Shown: positions 23,446 through 33,137, counted from the first letter of the stretch. The stretch is 64,000 nt of DNA from Eggerthella lenta DSM 2243 (GCF_000024265.1 NC_013204.1:186001-250000), one strand, 5' to 3'. Notes: generated by a model not told the origin, from the sequence alone. Program-made: numbers and translations.

Positions 23446-26400
23446 CTAGGCGCGCCTGCGCTTTCGGAAGGCGGCGACGACGAGGAGCGCGGCCGCGAAG
23501 GTTGCGCCAAGCGCGACTGCGGCGAACGGGGCATCGCCGGTGGCGGCCAGCTTGTGCGGCGCGTCGGTCGGGGTGGGGTCCTTCGGCTTCTGCGGGATCT
23601 CGCTCAAGGTGTTGGTCAGGTCGTAACCCTTCACGGAGGCCGTGTACCCGCTGGGGACGGCGTCCTCCCGTATCGAGTACGCGAACTCCTTCCCATCCGC
23701 GTCGAAGCGGGGGAGGTCGGCGAAGCGGTACGCCCAATCGCGTTGTGCGGACGTCTCCTGCGTGCGGAAGAGCTTGTCGTTCTGGTACAGCGAGACGGTG
23801 AGCGTTTCCGGTCGCGTGGTGCCGGCGTTGTCGTTGTCCACCCAGGTCTTCGTGCCGGCGACTTCGACGGTGTCGCCGCCGGGCTGGGGCTTCAGCGTGT
23901 TCGCGATGTTGTGGCCCGAGACGGCCGCCTCGTAGCCGGCCGGGACGTCCTTCTCGCGCACGGTGTAGGCGATCTCGGTTCCGTCGTCGGCGTACTTCGG
24001 CAGCTCGGCGAACGCGTACGCCCAACCGTCAGCCTCCGTGGTTTCCAGCGACTTCACCACATCGTCGCCGTCCAGCAGCTCCACGGTGATGCTTTCGGGG
24101 CGCGTGTTGCCGGCGTTGTCGTTGTCGTCCCAGGTCTTCGTGCCCTTCACCTCGGCTATGTCGTTCAGCTTCGGGTCGAGCGTGTTCGCGATGGCGGTGC
24201 CGTCGATGACGGTGGCGTAGTGCTCGACGGCCTCCTCCTGCACGGTGTACACGTGGATGGCGCCGTTCGCGGCGGCTTCGGGCAGACCGGTGAACTGGTA
24301 CGCCCAGCCGTCGTCGGCGGTTGCGGTGGCGGTGTCGAACAGCACGTCGTCCTGATACAGGTTCACGGTGATCGCCGCCGGGCGTGTGCCGAGGGCGTTG
24401 TCGTAGTCGTGCCATGTTTTGGTGCCGGCGACGTCGACGCGCTTGATCTTGTTGACGGTTTGCTCGCCCGGAACGACCACCGTCTCGATGTCGCCGGTGC
24501 CCTGGATGTTGGCGATGGGGACGAACGACGTGTACCCGTTCACGGGCGTTTCGGTGAGCTGGTACGTTGCCCGCTCGGAGCCTTCGAGCAGCGGGATGTT
24601 CGTGAACGTGTACGTCCAGTCGGGCGCCGACGCCGTGGTCTTGAAGATGTAGGGGGCGTGCCCGCTCGCGTTCGTCTGCGTGAGCGTCAGGGACACGGAT
24701 GCGGGGCGGTCGGCCTCGGTGTCGCCGCTCCATGTTTTCTGACCGGTCAGGTAGAACTTCTCGGCAACGTTGTACAGGTTGGAGACGATGACGCCGTTGT
24801 CAACCGCTGGATCGGCGTCGATGGTCGAGATGTAGTTGCCGGTGATGCCCGAAGCGTCCCGAACGGGATCCTCGGTCACTTCGTACACGAGGTCGTTGCC
24901 GTACTGGTCGGTTTTCGGCAGGCCGGTGAACACGTGGTCGAAGTCGTCGGCCCCGCCTTCGCTCGGCTCTCCTCCGATCAGCGTCCAGGTGCCCACCTCG
25001 TCGCCGCCGCACCACAAGCGGATGGTGACGTCGGCGCGCGTTCCGTGCCAGTCGGGGTTGTCCTGCCAGTGCTTCTTCACGGGGATGTCGATCGCCTCGA
25101 CGGGCTCGTCGCTCGTTTGCACCTGCACGGGCGCGGCGGTCGACGTGCGATACCTAGCCGTGACGGAGACGGGCCCCATGATGGCGTTGTCGCCCTTCTC
25201 GGCGTTGATGTCGGCTTGGGCGTCGGTCAGGCTGTCGAACGTGCGCACGACGTTGTCGCCGCCTCGGTCGCCGTCGAGCTTGTCGTACGTCACCTGCACG
25301 CCTACGACGTCGTCGGGGTTGCTCGATGAAAGCTCCAGGTCGGGGCTGAGCAGGGTGCCGGAGCCGTCCTTGCCGCCGGCGAACAGCCGCTCGTTGGCAG
25401 AGGCGTTGACGGTTTGGCCGTCGGACGTGGTCACCTGCGACTCGCCGCCGCCGACCGAGGTGGTTGCGCCCGTGGTGCCCTCTACGATGGTGAAGGGAAT
25501 TTTCTTGTCGTTGAGCAGGTAGCCGGTGGGCGCTTCGGTCTCCTGGAAGTAGTAGGCGCCCGGAAGGAGGCTGGAGGTGGAGAGGCTGCCCGCATCATCG
25601 GTCGTGCGCTCTTCGACGAAAGCCCCCTTGTCCGTGTACACCGCATAGGTCGCTCCGGCCACCGGCGCGTTGGTGGTGGAGTCGGTCTTGGTCAGCACGG
25701 CGCTGCTTCCGGCTGCGGACGCGGCCGTGATCCGGTCGTATACGCGAAAGGTGGGCGTGAGGTAGTATTTGTAGGATTGCTCGCCTTCCGTAATGGCGCC
25801 CCACTCGTCCTGGGTGCCGTACTTCAACTCTTTATCCATGCCGACGTAGATATGGAAGACCCCGCTTTTCTCGAGGCCGGTGAAGGCGGCGGTCGTGTCG
25901 TTATGAGAGGCGATGACCATGCTGGTGGCGGCGTCGCCCGGCCGTGTGTGAACTCCGCATTCTACGACGTGCGCGTCCTCGATCTTCGCGCCATGCTCGT
26001 ATATGGCCGATTTGCCGATGTCGAGGGCTCCGCTGACGGCGGTTTCGCCGGCGGGGCGAACGTAGGCAAGGTGCTGGGATACGTCTTCCGAGTACGTGAA
26101 AGAAGAGCTTGCCGGCTGCATGATCTTCAGGCGTCCCCCGAAGAACGTCGGGAGCATCTCAAAGGGGTTGCCGCCGAAATCCCACACCACGTTCCTCTCG
26201 TCGATTTCGATGGTGGGGTCGTTCGCCAGCAGCTCGCCATAGTACTTGTCTTCGAGCCCGCCGCTCCTCTCGAGCCATGAAAAGTCGCGAATCTCGTTGT
26301 ACTTCAGGCTGACGAGCTGGGCGTTGCGCAGGTATTGAATGCCGTGTACGTCCTTGATCTTCTGATCCGAGGGCGTCGCGTTGCTCTTGTTGTACAGAAC

Positions 26401-26640
26401 GGTTCCCCTGAAATTGTACAGCGCTTCTTCGACGTCCGCGCCTTCGGCGCCGTCAGCCCCGTCCTTCACGGCATCGAACACGGCTTGGCGGAAGATCGCG
26501 TCGGGAACGTACGGCACCAATTGCTCGATGTCCGTGATTTGCACGGTATCTTCGGCGGCTTCCGCCGTCATGCCCGGAGCGACGGGCAGGCAAAGCGCAA
26601 GGCCCAACGCGGCGCCTATCAACAGTGTGCGAACCTTCAT
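23446..26640 (-). CDS. Cell-wall-anchored CnaB-repeat surface protein
   Basis: 1064 residues. The signal peptide spans residues 1-29 (LLIGAALGLALCLPV...AEAAED). A unique N-terminal domain is followed by a SpaA-type prealbumin-like domain (SVLTKTDSTTNAPVAGATYAV, YYFQETEAPTGY) and then five CnaB repeats that begin with VPVKKHWQD-like or VAGTKTWxDxDNAxxTRP segments. The last three repeats are the most alike (about 285-bp period). The C-terminus has a sorting signal LAATG at 1031-1035, a hydrophobic stretch and RKRRRA. This is probably a pilin-like or adhesive stalk with internal isopeptide bonds, anchored by sortase. No sortase or pilin partner is adjacent. GAAGGGGATTACGCC precedes the ATG. Confidence 0.9.
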   Translation of the reverse strand: MKVRTLLIGAALGLALCLPVAPGMTAEAAEDTVQITDIEQLVPYVPDAIFRQAVFDAVKDGADGAEGADVEEALYNFRGTVLYNKSNATPSDQKIKDVHGIQYLRNAQLVSLKYNEIRDFSWLERSGGLEDKYYGELLANDPTIEIDERNVVWDFGGNPFEMLPTFFGGRLKIMQPASSSFTYSEDVSQHLAYVRPAGETAVSGALDIGKSAIYEHGAKIEDAHVVECGVHTRPGDAATSMVIASHNDTTAAFTGLEKSGVFHIYVGMDKELKYGTQDEWGAITEGEQSYKYYLTPTFRVYDRITAASAAGSSAVLTKTDSTTNAPVAGATYAVYTDKGAFVEERTTDDAGSLSTSSLLPGAYYFQETEAPTGYLLNDKKIPFTIVEGTTGATTSVGGGESQVTTSDGQTVNASANERLFAGGKDGSGTLLSPDLELSSSNPDDVVGVQVTYDKLDGDRGGDNVVRTFDSLTDAQADINAEKGDNAIMGPVSVTARYRTSTAAPVQVQTSDEPVEAIDIPVKKHWQDNPDWHGTRADVTIRLWCGGDEVGTWTLIGGEPSEGGADDFDHVFTGLPKTDQYGNDLVYEVTEDPVRDASGITGNYISTIDADPAVDNGVIVSNLYNVAEKFYLTGQKTWSGDTEADRPASVSLTLTQTNASGHAPYIFKTTASAPDWTYTFTNIPLLEGSERATYQLTETPVNGYTSFVPIANIQGTGDIETVVVPGEQTVNKIKRVDVAGTKTWHDYDNALGTRPAAITVNLYQDDVLFDTATATADDGWAYQFTGLPEAAANGAIHVYTVQEEAVEHYATVIDGTAIANTLDPKLNDIAEVKGTKTWDDNDNAGNTRPESITVELLDGDDVVKSLETTEADGWAYAFAELPKYADDGTEIAYTVREKDVPAGYEAAVSGHNIANTLKPQPGGDTVEVAGTKTWVDNDNAGTTRPETLTVSLYQNDKLFRTQETSAQRDWAYRFADLPRFDADGKEFAYSIREDAVPSGYTASVKGYDLTNTLSEIPQKPKDPTPTDAPHKLAATGDAPFAAVALGATFAAALLVVAAFRKRRRA

Positions 26641-26931
26641 GGCGTAATCCCCTTCGATGCTCGATAATCCATCCGCCAGCTTAGCATCAACGCAGGTCAG
26701 AACATGCGTGAATCGCCAGCCTCAACTTGTTGCTCAGGCGTGCGATCGGCGCCTCGCGGCGACGCGCCGCAGGCGCGCGGCAGAAGCGGCGCGGGGCGCG
26801 AGGCGCGAGACCCGGGGCACGCCGCGTATGCCGTTTGGCCACGCGGCGCTTACGGATGACGAAGCGCATGATCGATGAGACGCGCGCACCGTATGATCGA
26901 ACGCAGCCCCGGCGTCGAGGAGGAGCCCACG
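26641..26931. other. Divergent intergenic region (surface protein / DJ-1 gene)
   Basis: About 290 bp, very GC-rich at 26740-26830, with several short GCGCC/GGCGC self-complementary pieces. No promoter or ORF could be assigned with confidence. Confidence 0.35.
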
Positions 26932-27624
26932 ATGAAGAAGATCCTGATTGCCCTGACTAACACCCCCACGTACGGGGAGAAGCACGCTGCCACCGGGCTG
27001 TGGCTGGGCGAAGCCGCCGAGTTCGTGGACGAGGTGGGCCAGCGCGGCTTCGAGGTGGACTACGTCAGCCCGAACGGCGGCTTCGTGCCCCTCGACCCGC
27101 GCAGCATGAAGCCGGCATATCTCGACCAGCCCACATTCGCGTTGTATCACACGCCCGACTTCCAGGAGCGCGCGCTCGCGCGCTCGATGAGCCCCGACGA
27201 CGTGGACGCGGGGGAGTACGCCGCCCTGTACTACACGGGCGGCCACGGCGTGATGTGGGATTTCCCCAGCAGCGAAGGGCTTGCGCGCCTGTGCCTCGAG
27301 GTGTACGGCAACGGCGGCTACCTCGCCTCGGTGTGCCACGGCATCGCGGGGCTGCTGTTCGTGCAGGATCGCGGCACGTACCTCGTGGAAGGGAAGAGCA
27401 TCACGGGTTTCACCACGGCGGAGGAGTACCTGAGCGGCAAGAGCGCCGCCATCCCGTTCTGGAACGAGCAGGTGGCGAAGGCGCACGGCGCCGTGTTCTG
27501 CAAGAAGCGCCCGTTCGCGTCGTTCGCCATGCAGGACGGCCGCATCATCACGGGTCAGAACCCCGAATCGCCCCGCGCCGTCGCGCGCCTGCTGTTGGAG
27601 AATATAGAACGCCCCCTGCGCTGA
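26932..27624 (+). CDS. DJ-1/PfpI family protein (Hsp31-like)
   Basis: 230 residues from an ATG preceded by AGGAGGAGCCCACG. The catalytic elbow ASVCHGIAGL contains Cys135 followed by His, with the upstream YYTGGHGVMWDFP loop typical of the Hsp31/glyoxalase III type. EKHAATGLWLGEAAEFVDE at the N-terminus fits the same group. Family members detoxify methylglyoxal or act as chaperones. Probably cytosolic. The terminator hairpin begins in its last codons. Confidence 0.88.
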   Translation: MKKILIALTNTPTYGEKHAATGLWLGEAAEFVDEVGQRGFEVDYVSPNGGFVPLDPRSMKPAYLDQPTFALYHTPDFQERALARSMSPDDVDAGEYAALYYTGGHGVMWDFPSSEGLARLCLEVYGNGGYLASVCHGIAGLLFVQDRGTYLVEGKSITGFTTAEEYLSGKSAAIPFWNEQVAKAHGAVFCKKRPFASFAMQDGRIITGQNPESPRAVARLLLENIERPLR

Positions 27625-27671
27625 ACCCGGTTCTCGTTCGCCATTTGGGACCGGATTCAGCGCAGGGGGCG
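27610..27671. terminator. Long hairpin overlapping the end of the DJ-1 gene, convergent with arcA
   Basis: CGCCCCCTGCGCTGA pairs with TCAGCGCAGGGGGCG, with an inner ACCCGGT/ACCGG pair and a loop of about 18 nt. The stop codon TGA lies within the left arm. It can serve both convergent genes. Confidence 0.75.
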
Positions 27672-27735
27672 CCTGGGGAAGGTGGTGGTCACGCGGAGCA
27701 CATCGCGCGCAACCACCGGTGATAGCGGAAAAGCT

Positions 27736-28953
27736 TTAGTCTTCGCGCTCGATGGGCATGCTCATGCAGCGCGGGCCGCCACGGCCACGGGACAGCTCGG
27801 CAGACGGGACCACGATCAGCTTGAGGCCCTTGCCTTCGAGCACGGCGTTCGTCACGTCGTTGCGCTCGTACACCACGATGGTGCCCGGAGCGATGCACAG
27901 CGTGTTCGAGCCGTCGTTCCACTGCTCGCGCTCGGCCGCGATACGGTCGCCGCCGCCGCAGGGGATGAGCTCCACGGGATGACCCATGTAGGTCTCCAGG
28001 ATGCTCTCCAGCGTGCCGTTCACTTCCTTGACCTTGATGCCGTCGCCTTCGGCGGTGATCTCGAACACGGTCAGCGGGCCCATGATGCCCGGGTGGATGG
28101 TGAACTTGTCAACGTCGATCTGGGTGAACACGGTGTCGAGGTGCATGAAGGCGCGGGAGTTCGGGATGTTGAACGCCAGGATGGTCTCGATGGGGCTCGT
28201 CGGATCGTTGAAGATGTTCTTCGCGATGGCGTCGATGGCATCGGGCTCGGTGCGCTGGGAAATGCCGATGGCCAGCACCTTGTCGTTGATGTTGAGGATG
28301 TCGCCGCCCTCGATGTGGAACGTGTTGTAGCGGCTGTAGTACTCAGGGGTGCCCTTGAGCAGGGGATGGTGCGTGAAGATGTACTCGCCGTAGATGGTCT
28401 CGCGGTTGCGGGTCTCGGAGTACATGCGGTTGATGGACACGCCGTTGCCGATCATCGCGAACGGGTCGCGGGTGAAGTACAGGTTCGGCATGGGGGCCAC
28501 GACCATCTTGGAGGACTCGGAAACCAGGTCCACCAGCGAGTTGGACTTGTCGGTGTGCAGCTCGGTGAGGTTGATGCCCTCCATCGTCTTCAGCACGAAG
28601 TCCTTGGCGTCGGGGTAGTTCTCCTGCATGTAGTCGAAGATGATCTTCTGGTAGCGATCCGTGCGGATGCCGGCCTCTTCGATCCACTGCTTGAGGAACT
28701 GCTCGCGCAGCTCGGGGTTGGCCTCGAGAACCTCAGCCATGAGGTCTTCCAGGTAAAACACTTCGACGCCGTTGTCGCGCAGAGCCTGTGCGAACGCGTC
28801 ATGCTCCTCCTGGGCGACCTTCAAGAACGGGATGTCGTCGAACAGCAGCTCCTCGAGCGTGTTCGGCGTCAGGTTCAGAAGCTCTTTACCCGGGCGGTGC
28901 AGCAGGACTTTCTTCAAGGGCTTGATCTCGCTCTTGACGTTTACTCCTGACAT
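27736..28953 (-). CDS. arcA: Arginine deiminase
   Basis: 405 residues from the ATG at 28953, with AAGAAGGAGGGTTGCAC upstream; a longer in-frame start lacks a site. Catalytic features are present: Cys396 in GGPRCMSMP, the His in SRAFMHLDTVFT, and the Asp in NLYFTRDPFAMIGNG. FHIEGGDILNIN is also conserved. It converts arginine to citrulline and ammonia, the first step of the ADI pathway, raising pH and leading to ATP through ArcB and ArcC, which are not in this window. It is divergent from a membrane LuxR gene, with a shared upstream motif. A GGTTCC/GGAACC hairpin lies in its leader (28981-29002). Confidence 0.96.
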   Translation of the reverse strand: MSGVNVKSEIKPLKKVLLHRPGKELLNLTPNTLEELLFDDIPFLKVAQEEHDAFAQALRDNGVEVFYLEDLMAEVLEANPELREQFLKQWIEEAGIRTDRYQKIIFDYMQENYPDAKDFVLKTMEGINLTELHTDKSNSLVDLVSESSKMVVAPMPNLYFTRDPFAMIGNGVSINRMYSETRNRETIYGEYIFTHHPLLKGTPEYYSRYNTFHIEGGDILNINDKVLAIGISQRTEPDAIDAIAKNIFNDPTSPIETILAFNIPNSRAFMHLDTVFTQIDVDKFTIHPGIMGPLTVFEITAEGDGIKVKEVNGTLESILETYMGHPVELIPCGGGDRIAAEREQWNDGSNTLCIAPGTIVVYERNDVTNAVLEGKGLKLIVVPSAELSRGRGGPRCMSMPIERED

Positions 28954-29299
28954 GTGCAACCCTCCTTCTTCCTTTACGTCGGTTCCTCGTGAAGGGGGAA
29001 CCGATCTTCGCCAAGTCGCCGTGCGGTCTTTTAAGCCGCTCGGCGCGTTGAGTCCACCATGCACCCCTCGTCGGGCGAATGAAAGATGTAAACAAGATTT
29101 AGCGATAGATTGATTGCGGGTGTAGCGGAGCGGCGAACGCGGTAAACCTCCCGTAAACCGCAGGTGGGAAGATGATTCCCTGGCGGCGGCCGCCGGGGTG
29201 CGCGGGCGCGTTTTCGGGCGGGGGCAACGCCGTGCGCGATTTCGTGTATCATGGCATATGATGCAAGCCATGAGGTAAACGATAGCGAGGTGCTCGTTC
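28954..29299. promoter_or_regulatory. Divergent control region arcA / luxR paralog 1
   Basis: 345 bp. It contains a leader hairpin for arcA (28981-29002), an AT-richer segment (29080-29115), and AACCT-N4-TAAACCGCAGGTG at 29145-29166. The same motif, with a 3-nt gap, recurs upstream of the second paralog at 33030-33050. Confidence 0.5.
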
Positions 29300-30262
29300 G
29301 TGGGGTTCGTGCTGTTTTACTACACGCTGTTCGTGATGCTTGCCTCTATCCTCGCTTCGGCCACGTGCTTGTCGGCCTATCTCGTGTCGCATCGGCGCGA
29401 GATGATGTTCGCCGTGTTCGGCTTCCTGTTCTACTTCTTCGATGTCGCCTGGGTGCTGCAGGACGACTTCGCCCTCCTGGGCGATTTGCAGGTGGTGGGC
29501 GTGTTCGCCATCGTCCGCTCGCTGGTGTCCGTGGTGACGGGCGGCGGCTGCCTCATGGCGTTCTGGCTGCTGCTGTGCGACTACCTCGGCGGCACGAACC
29601 GCGCGCTGCGCGTGGTGCCGGGGGTGGTGTACGTGCTGGGCAGCATCGCGGCGCTCACGTTGCTGCCCGACGGCAACGTGCAGCGGTTCGTGTTCTACAC
29701 CACGCGTGCCATGCTGCTGTTCTGGATGCTGCTGTACGTCGGGTTCCGTTACTTCTCCAGCAAAGACGAGGTGGAGCGCAATCGTTTGCGCCGTCATCGA
29801 TGGCTCTACGTGCTGGTGTGGGTGGTGGGGCTGCTCATGGTCCTGGAGGACGCGAGCTTCTTCTTGGTGTGCGAGCCGAACTCCATCGTCATGTGGCCGC
29901 GCACGTTCGTGCCCGAGCGCAACTTCATGGAGAACGTGCTGATGCTGAGCCTGGCATTCTTCGCGTGCCGCGACGCGTTCCAGGTGCTGTCGATGCGTTT
30001 CGAGCGCCCGCCGATGCACGGCGGCGAGGTGCAGGACGCGCGCATCAGCGAGAACCTCATGGTGTACGGCAAGCGTCACCAGCTGTCCGAGCGCGAGCAG
30101 GAGGTGCTGCACCTCGTGCTGCTGGGCAACGACAACCAGAACATCGCGTCCACCATGCACCTGGCCCTGAGCACCGTGAAGGTGCACGTGCACAACATCC
30201 TGCAAAAGACGGGCCAGCCCAACCGCCAGGCCCTCACCCAGGACTTCTGGAAGACGTCGTAG
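29300..30262 (+). CDS. Membrane-bound LuxR-type regulator, paralog 1
   Basis: 320 residues. About seven hydrophobic segments cover residues 1-235, starting VLFYYTLFVMLASILAS. A LuxR/GerE helix-turn-helix occupies the last 65 or so residues (LSEREQEVLHLVLLGNDNQNIASTMHLALSTVKVHVHNILQKTG). There is no receiver domain. The start is GTG after GCGAGG. It is about two-thirds identical by eye to the protein at 33138. Each lies divergent from an arginine-catabolism gene, suggesting that they sense something at the membrane and control arcA and the antiporter. Confidence 0.88.
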   Translation: MGFVLFYYTLFVMLASILASATCLSAYLVSHRREMMFAVFGFLFYFFDVAWVLQDDFALLGDLQVVGVFAIVRSLVSVVTGGGCLMAFWLLLCDYLGGTNRALRVVPGVVYVLGSIAALTLLPDGNVQRFVFYTTRAMLLFWMLLYVGFRYFSSKDEVERNRLRRHRWLYVLVWVVGLLMVLEDASFFLVCEPNSIVMWPRTFVPERNFMENVLMLSLAFFACRDAFQVLSMRFERPPMHGGEVQDARISENLMVYGKRHQLSEREQEVLHLVLLGNDNQNIASTMHLALSTVKVHVHNILQKTGQPNRQALTQDFWKTS

Positions 30263-30292
30263 CGAAGCGCGCGCCGAGCGGCGCGCGCTTCG
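30263..30292. terminator. Bidirectional terminator hairpin
   Basis: Perfect 13-bp arms CGAAGCGCGCGCC and complement with a 4-nt loop, filling the 33-bp gap between convergent genes. Confidence 0.75.
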
Positions 30293-30295
30293 TGC

Positions 30296-31414
30296 TTAGT
30301 CGAACTGGCGCAGCGCGGCGCTCAGGCGCTTGAGGCCCTCGCGCAGCGTGGGGTCGGGCGCGCAGTATCCCAGACGGGCGCCGCAGGGCAGCTCGAAGCG
30401 GCTTCCCGGCACCAGCAGCACCCCTTGGTCGCGCAGCAGGTCGATGCAGAACCGCTCGTCGTCGATCGGGATATCCAGCTCGATGAACGACGTGGACACG
30501 GCCTTCGGGGGCACCCAGGACACGCGCGGCTCGTTGTCCACCCACTCTTGAGCGATGGCCAGGTTGTTCGTGACGATGGCGCGGTTGCGCTCGAGCACCT
30601 TGTCGCGGTTGCGCAGCACGTGCACGGCCAACGCGTCGTTGAACACGCCGTCGCAGATCATCGTGTAGTCGCGGTACACGCGGAAGCGGTCGGCCAGCTC
30701 CTTGTTCGACACCGTCCACCCGATGCGCGCGCCCGGCACCGAGTACGTCTTCGACAGGCTGTTCGTCACGATGGCCCGGTCGTACAGGTCGGCCATCGAC
30801 ACGTACGATTCCGTGTCGTGCAGGGGCAGGTACACCTCGTCGGACAGGACGTAGGCGCCCACCGATTCGGCGATTTCCGCGATGCGCTTGAGCGTTGCGG
30901 CATCGAGCACGGTGCCCAGCGGGTTGCTGGCGTTGTTGATGCAGATGAGCTTCGTGTCGGGGCGCACGAGCTTTTCAAGCTCGGTCACGTCGGGGTTCCA
31001 GCCGTGCTCGCGGCGGATGTGCCAATACTCCACGTCGGCCCCCAGCGTGCGGGGGATTTCGTACAGCGGCTGGTAGGTGGGGTATTCGGCGATCACGTGG
31101 TCGCCCGGCTCCACGAGGGCCAGCAGCGCCAGCAAGTTGGCGCCGGTCGCGCCGTTGGTTTGCAGCACGTTGTCGGGATCCGCCGAGCGGTAGAGCTTGG
31201 CCACCTCCTCTTTGAACGCGGGCGAGCCCTCGATCCAGCCGTAGTTCATCTTCTCCTTGTTCAGCCGCTCGTAGAACGTGGCCCCTTGCTCGTCGTCCAG
31301 GGCGAGGATCTCGCCCATCGTCATCGACGAGATGGTGGATTGCGCGATGTCGTAGGTGGCGCTTTTCTCCCAGACGTTCAGCCAGTCTTCAACGCCAATG
31401 GTTGCGATATGCAT
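30296..31414 (-). CDS. PLP-dependent aminotransferase, class I/II
   Basis: 372 residues. Lys222 in TNSLSKTYSVPGARIGW is the PLP lysine. The conserved NNASNPLGTV and SDEVYLPL contain the PLP-contacting Asn and Asp/Tyr. RFELPCGARLGYCA near the C-terminus holds the carboxylate-binding Arg. It lies 43 bp downstream of the antiporter gene on the same strand, so they are probably cotranscribed. That places its substrate among basic or related amino acids, but the fold alone does not show which. Confidence 0.88.
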   Translation of the reverse strand: MHIATIGVEDWLNVWEKSATYDIAQSTISSMTMGEILALDDEQGATFYERLNKEKMNYGWIEGSPAFKEEVAKLYRSADPDNVLQTNGATGANLLALLALVEPGDHVIAEYPTYQPLYEIPRTLGADVEYWHIRREHGWNPDVTELEKLVRPDTKLICINNASNPLGTVLDAATLKRIAEIAESVGAYVLSDEVYLPLHDTESYVSMADLYDRAIVTNSLSKTYSVPGARIGWTVSNKELADRFRVYRDYTMICDGVFNDALAVHVLRNRDKVLERNRAIVTNNLAIAQEWVDNEPRVSWVPPKAVSTSFIELDIPIDDERFCIDLLRDQGVLLVPGSRFELPCGARLGYCAPDPTLREGLKRLSAALRQFD

Positions 31415-31457
31415 AGGAGTGTTCCTTCCCGGTTGTGACAGGTTGCGATATGCGGTG

Positions 31458-32891
31458 CTAGAAGCTGATGAATCCCGTGAACAGCAGCACGAGCGACAGC
31501 ACGCCGAGCGCCGAGATGATGCCCATCCCCGCCTTCTCGGCCGTCGTCAGGCCGCGTCCTTGATCCTTGCGCGCCTTGGCGTACACGAAGAAGCCCGGGA
31601 TGTAGCCGACGCAGGTGAGCAGCAGGAACGTCCAGCCGTTCAGCAGCACGCCGACAACCTGGAACAGCACCGCGATCGCGCCGATGACCAGCTGTCCCAT
31701 CTGCCTGTTCTGGGCGGAGTACTTCGCTTGATAGGCCGCTGCCAGGGTCCAGGTGATGACGATGGCCACCGTGCAGAGGGAGAACGCGAAGTTGTACGCG
31801 TCTTCGGAGAAGATGAGCGTGAGCATGAACACCTGGGTGCACGCGCCCACGATCAGCAGGCTGAACCGGGGAGCGTTCTTGGCGTTCATCTTGCCCCACG
31901 CGGCGGGCAGCAGCTGGCGTTTCGCCATGTCCGACGTGGTTTCGGCGGGCAGGATGGTGAACGACAGCCACGACCCCATGACGGAGATGATGATGGCGAT
32001 GGAGATGAACGCGCCGCCCCAGCCGGGGGCCATCGAGTCGAACACGTAGAGCATGGCCGGGTAGTTCATGGCGGCGATCTCGGTGTAGGGCAGGTAGCCG
32101 TACGGCAGCACCGAGGCGCTGATGTAGATGAGCAGCAGGCAGATCAGGCCGATGACGGTCGCCTTGCCCACGTCGCTCTTCTTGCGGGCGCGCGAAGACA
32201 TGACGGTGGCTCCCTCGATGCCCACGAAGGTCCACATGAGGATGATGAGGCAGTTCTTCACCTGGTCGCCGACGCTTCCGATGGCCACCGCGTCTGCGCC
32301 CAGCTCGCCCATGGAGGCCATGTTGTTCTGGAGCGTGCCCCAGAAGTCGGCCGTGAACACGTTGGCGTTGAACAGGAACAGGGTGAACAGGATGAACACG
32401 GCGATGGACGCCACCTTGCACACCATGACGATGGCGTTGAGGAACGATGCGCTCTCGACGCCGCGGATGACGAGCAGGGTGAGCAGCCACATGATGACCG
32501 ACGCGATGAGGATGCAGGGAACGGTGTTGCCCGGCAGGAACGCGGGGAAGAAGTACCCCAGCGTCGACATCATCATCGTGGCGAAGGCGACGTTGCCCAG
32601 CCACGCGCTCAGCCAGTACCCCCAGCCCGAGATGAAGCCCGCGAACGGGCCGAAGCCCTCCTCGGCGTACTGGAAGATGCCGTGCAGGTCGGGGCGCTTC
32701 GCGCCCAGGTTGGCAAGCGACAGCGCCAGCATCATGAAGCCCACGCCCACGACGCCCCAGGCTATGAGCGCGCTGCCGGGAGACGCGACCTGCGCCAACT
32801 GGCCCGTGATGGCGAACACGCCCGACCCGATGCACGAGCTGATCACCATGCCGATCAGCCCGAACAGGCCGATCCCTTTTCTTTTGTCCAT
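31458..32891 (-). CDS. arcD: Arginine:ornithine antiporter-like APC permease
   Basis: 477 residues from the ATG at 32891 with AAAGGAGTTCGTCA upstream. About 12-13 membrane spans. The N-terminal GIGLFGLIGMVISSCIGSGVFAI is the APC motif for substrate backbone binding, and LIILMWTFVGIEGATVMSSRARKKSDVGKA is typical of the basic amino acid/polyamine antiporter group. With arcA next door, arginine/ornithine exchange is the natural role. Related agmatine, lysine or histidine antiporters cannot be excluded. Confidence 0.82.
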   Translation of the reverse strand: MDKRKGIGLFGLIGMVISSCIGSGVFAITGQLAQVASPGSALIAWGVVGVGFMMLALSLANLGAKRPDLHGIFQYAEEGFGPFAGFISGWGYWLSAWLGNVAFATMMMSTLGYFFPAFLPGNTVPCILIASVIMWLLTLLVIRGVESASFLNAIVMVCKVASIAVFILFTLFLFNANVFTADFWGTLQNNMASMGELGADAVAIGSVGDQVKNCLIILMWTFVGIEGATVMSSRARKKSDVGKATVIGLICLLLIYISASVLPYGYLPYTEIAAMNYPAMLYVFDSMAPGWGGAFISIAIIISVMGSWLSFTILPAETTSDMAKRQLLPAAWGKMNAKNAPRFSLLIVGACTQVFMLTLIFSEDAYNFAFSLCTVAIVITWTLAAAYQAKYSAQNRQMGQLVIGAIAVLFQVVGVLLNGWTFLLLTCVGYIPGFFVYAKARKDQGRGLTTAEKAGMGIISALGVLSLVLLFTGFISF

Positions 32892-33137
32892 TGACGAACT
32901 CCTTTGCGAAGAGGTGCTGCATGACGACGCGTCGATCACACCTTGCCGGGAGGCGACGGCGAAAGAAAGGTCTAAACAGGGTCTATCGAGCGGCCCGCGC
33001 GCGTCCGAAATGCGGCGACTGAGAACTACAACCTAGTTAAACCGCAGGTGATCGGATGCATGCACCGCAGGGGCGTACCGTTTCGTATATGATGGGAAAC
33101 GATTGATTTCCTGCATCGTCGGACGAAGGAGTGTCTG
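32892..33137. promoter_or_regulatory. Divergent control region arcD / luxR paralog 2
   Basis: Contains AACCT-AGT-TAAACCGCAGGTG at 33030-33050, about 90 bp before the luxR start, matching the motif before paralog 1. AAGGAG at 33126-33131 serves the luxR gene. Confidence 0.5.
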
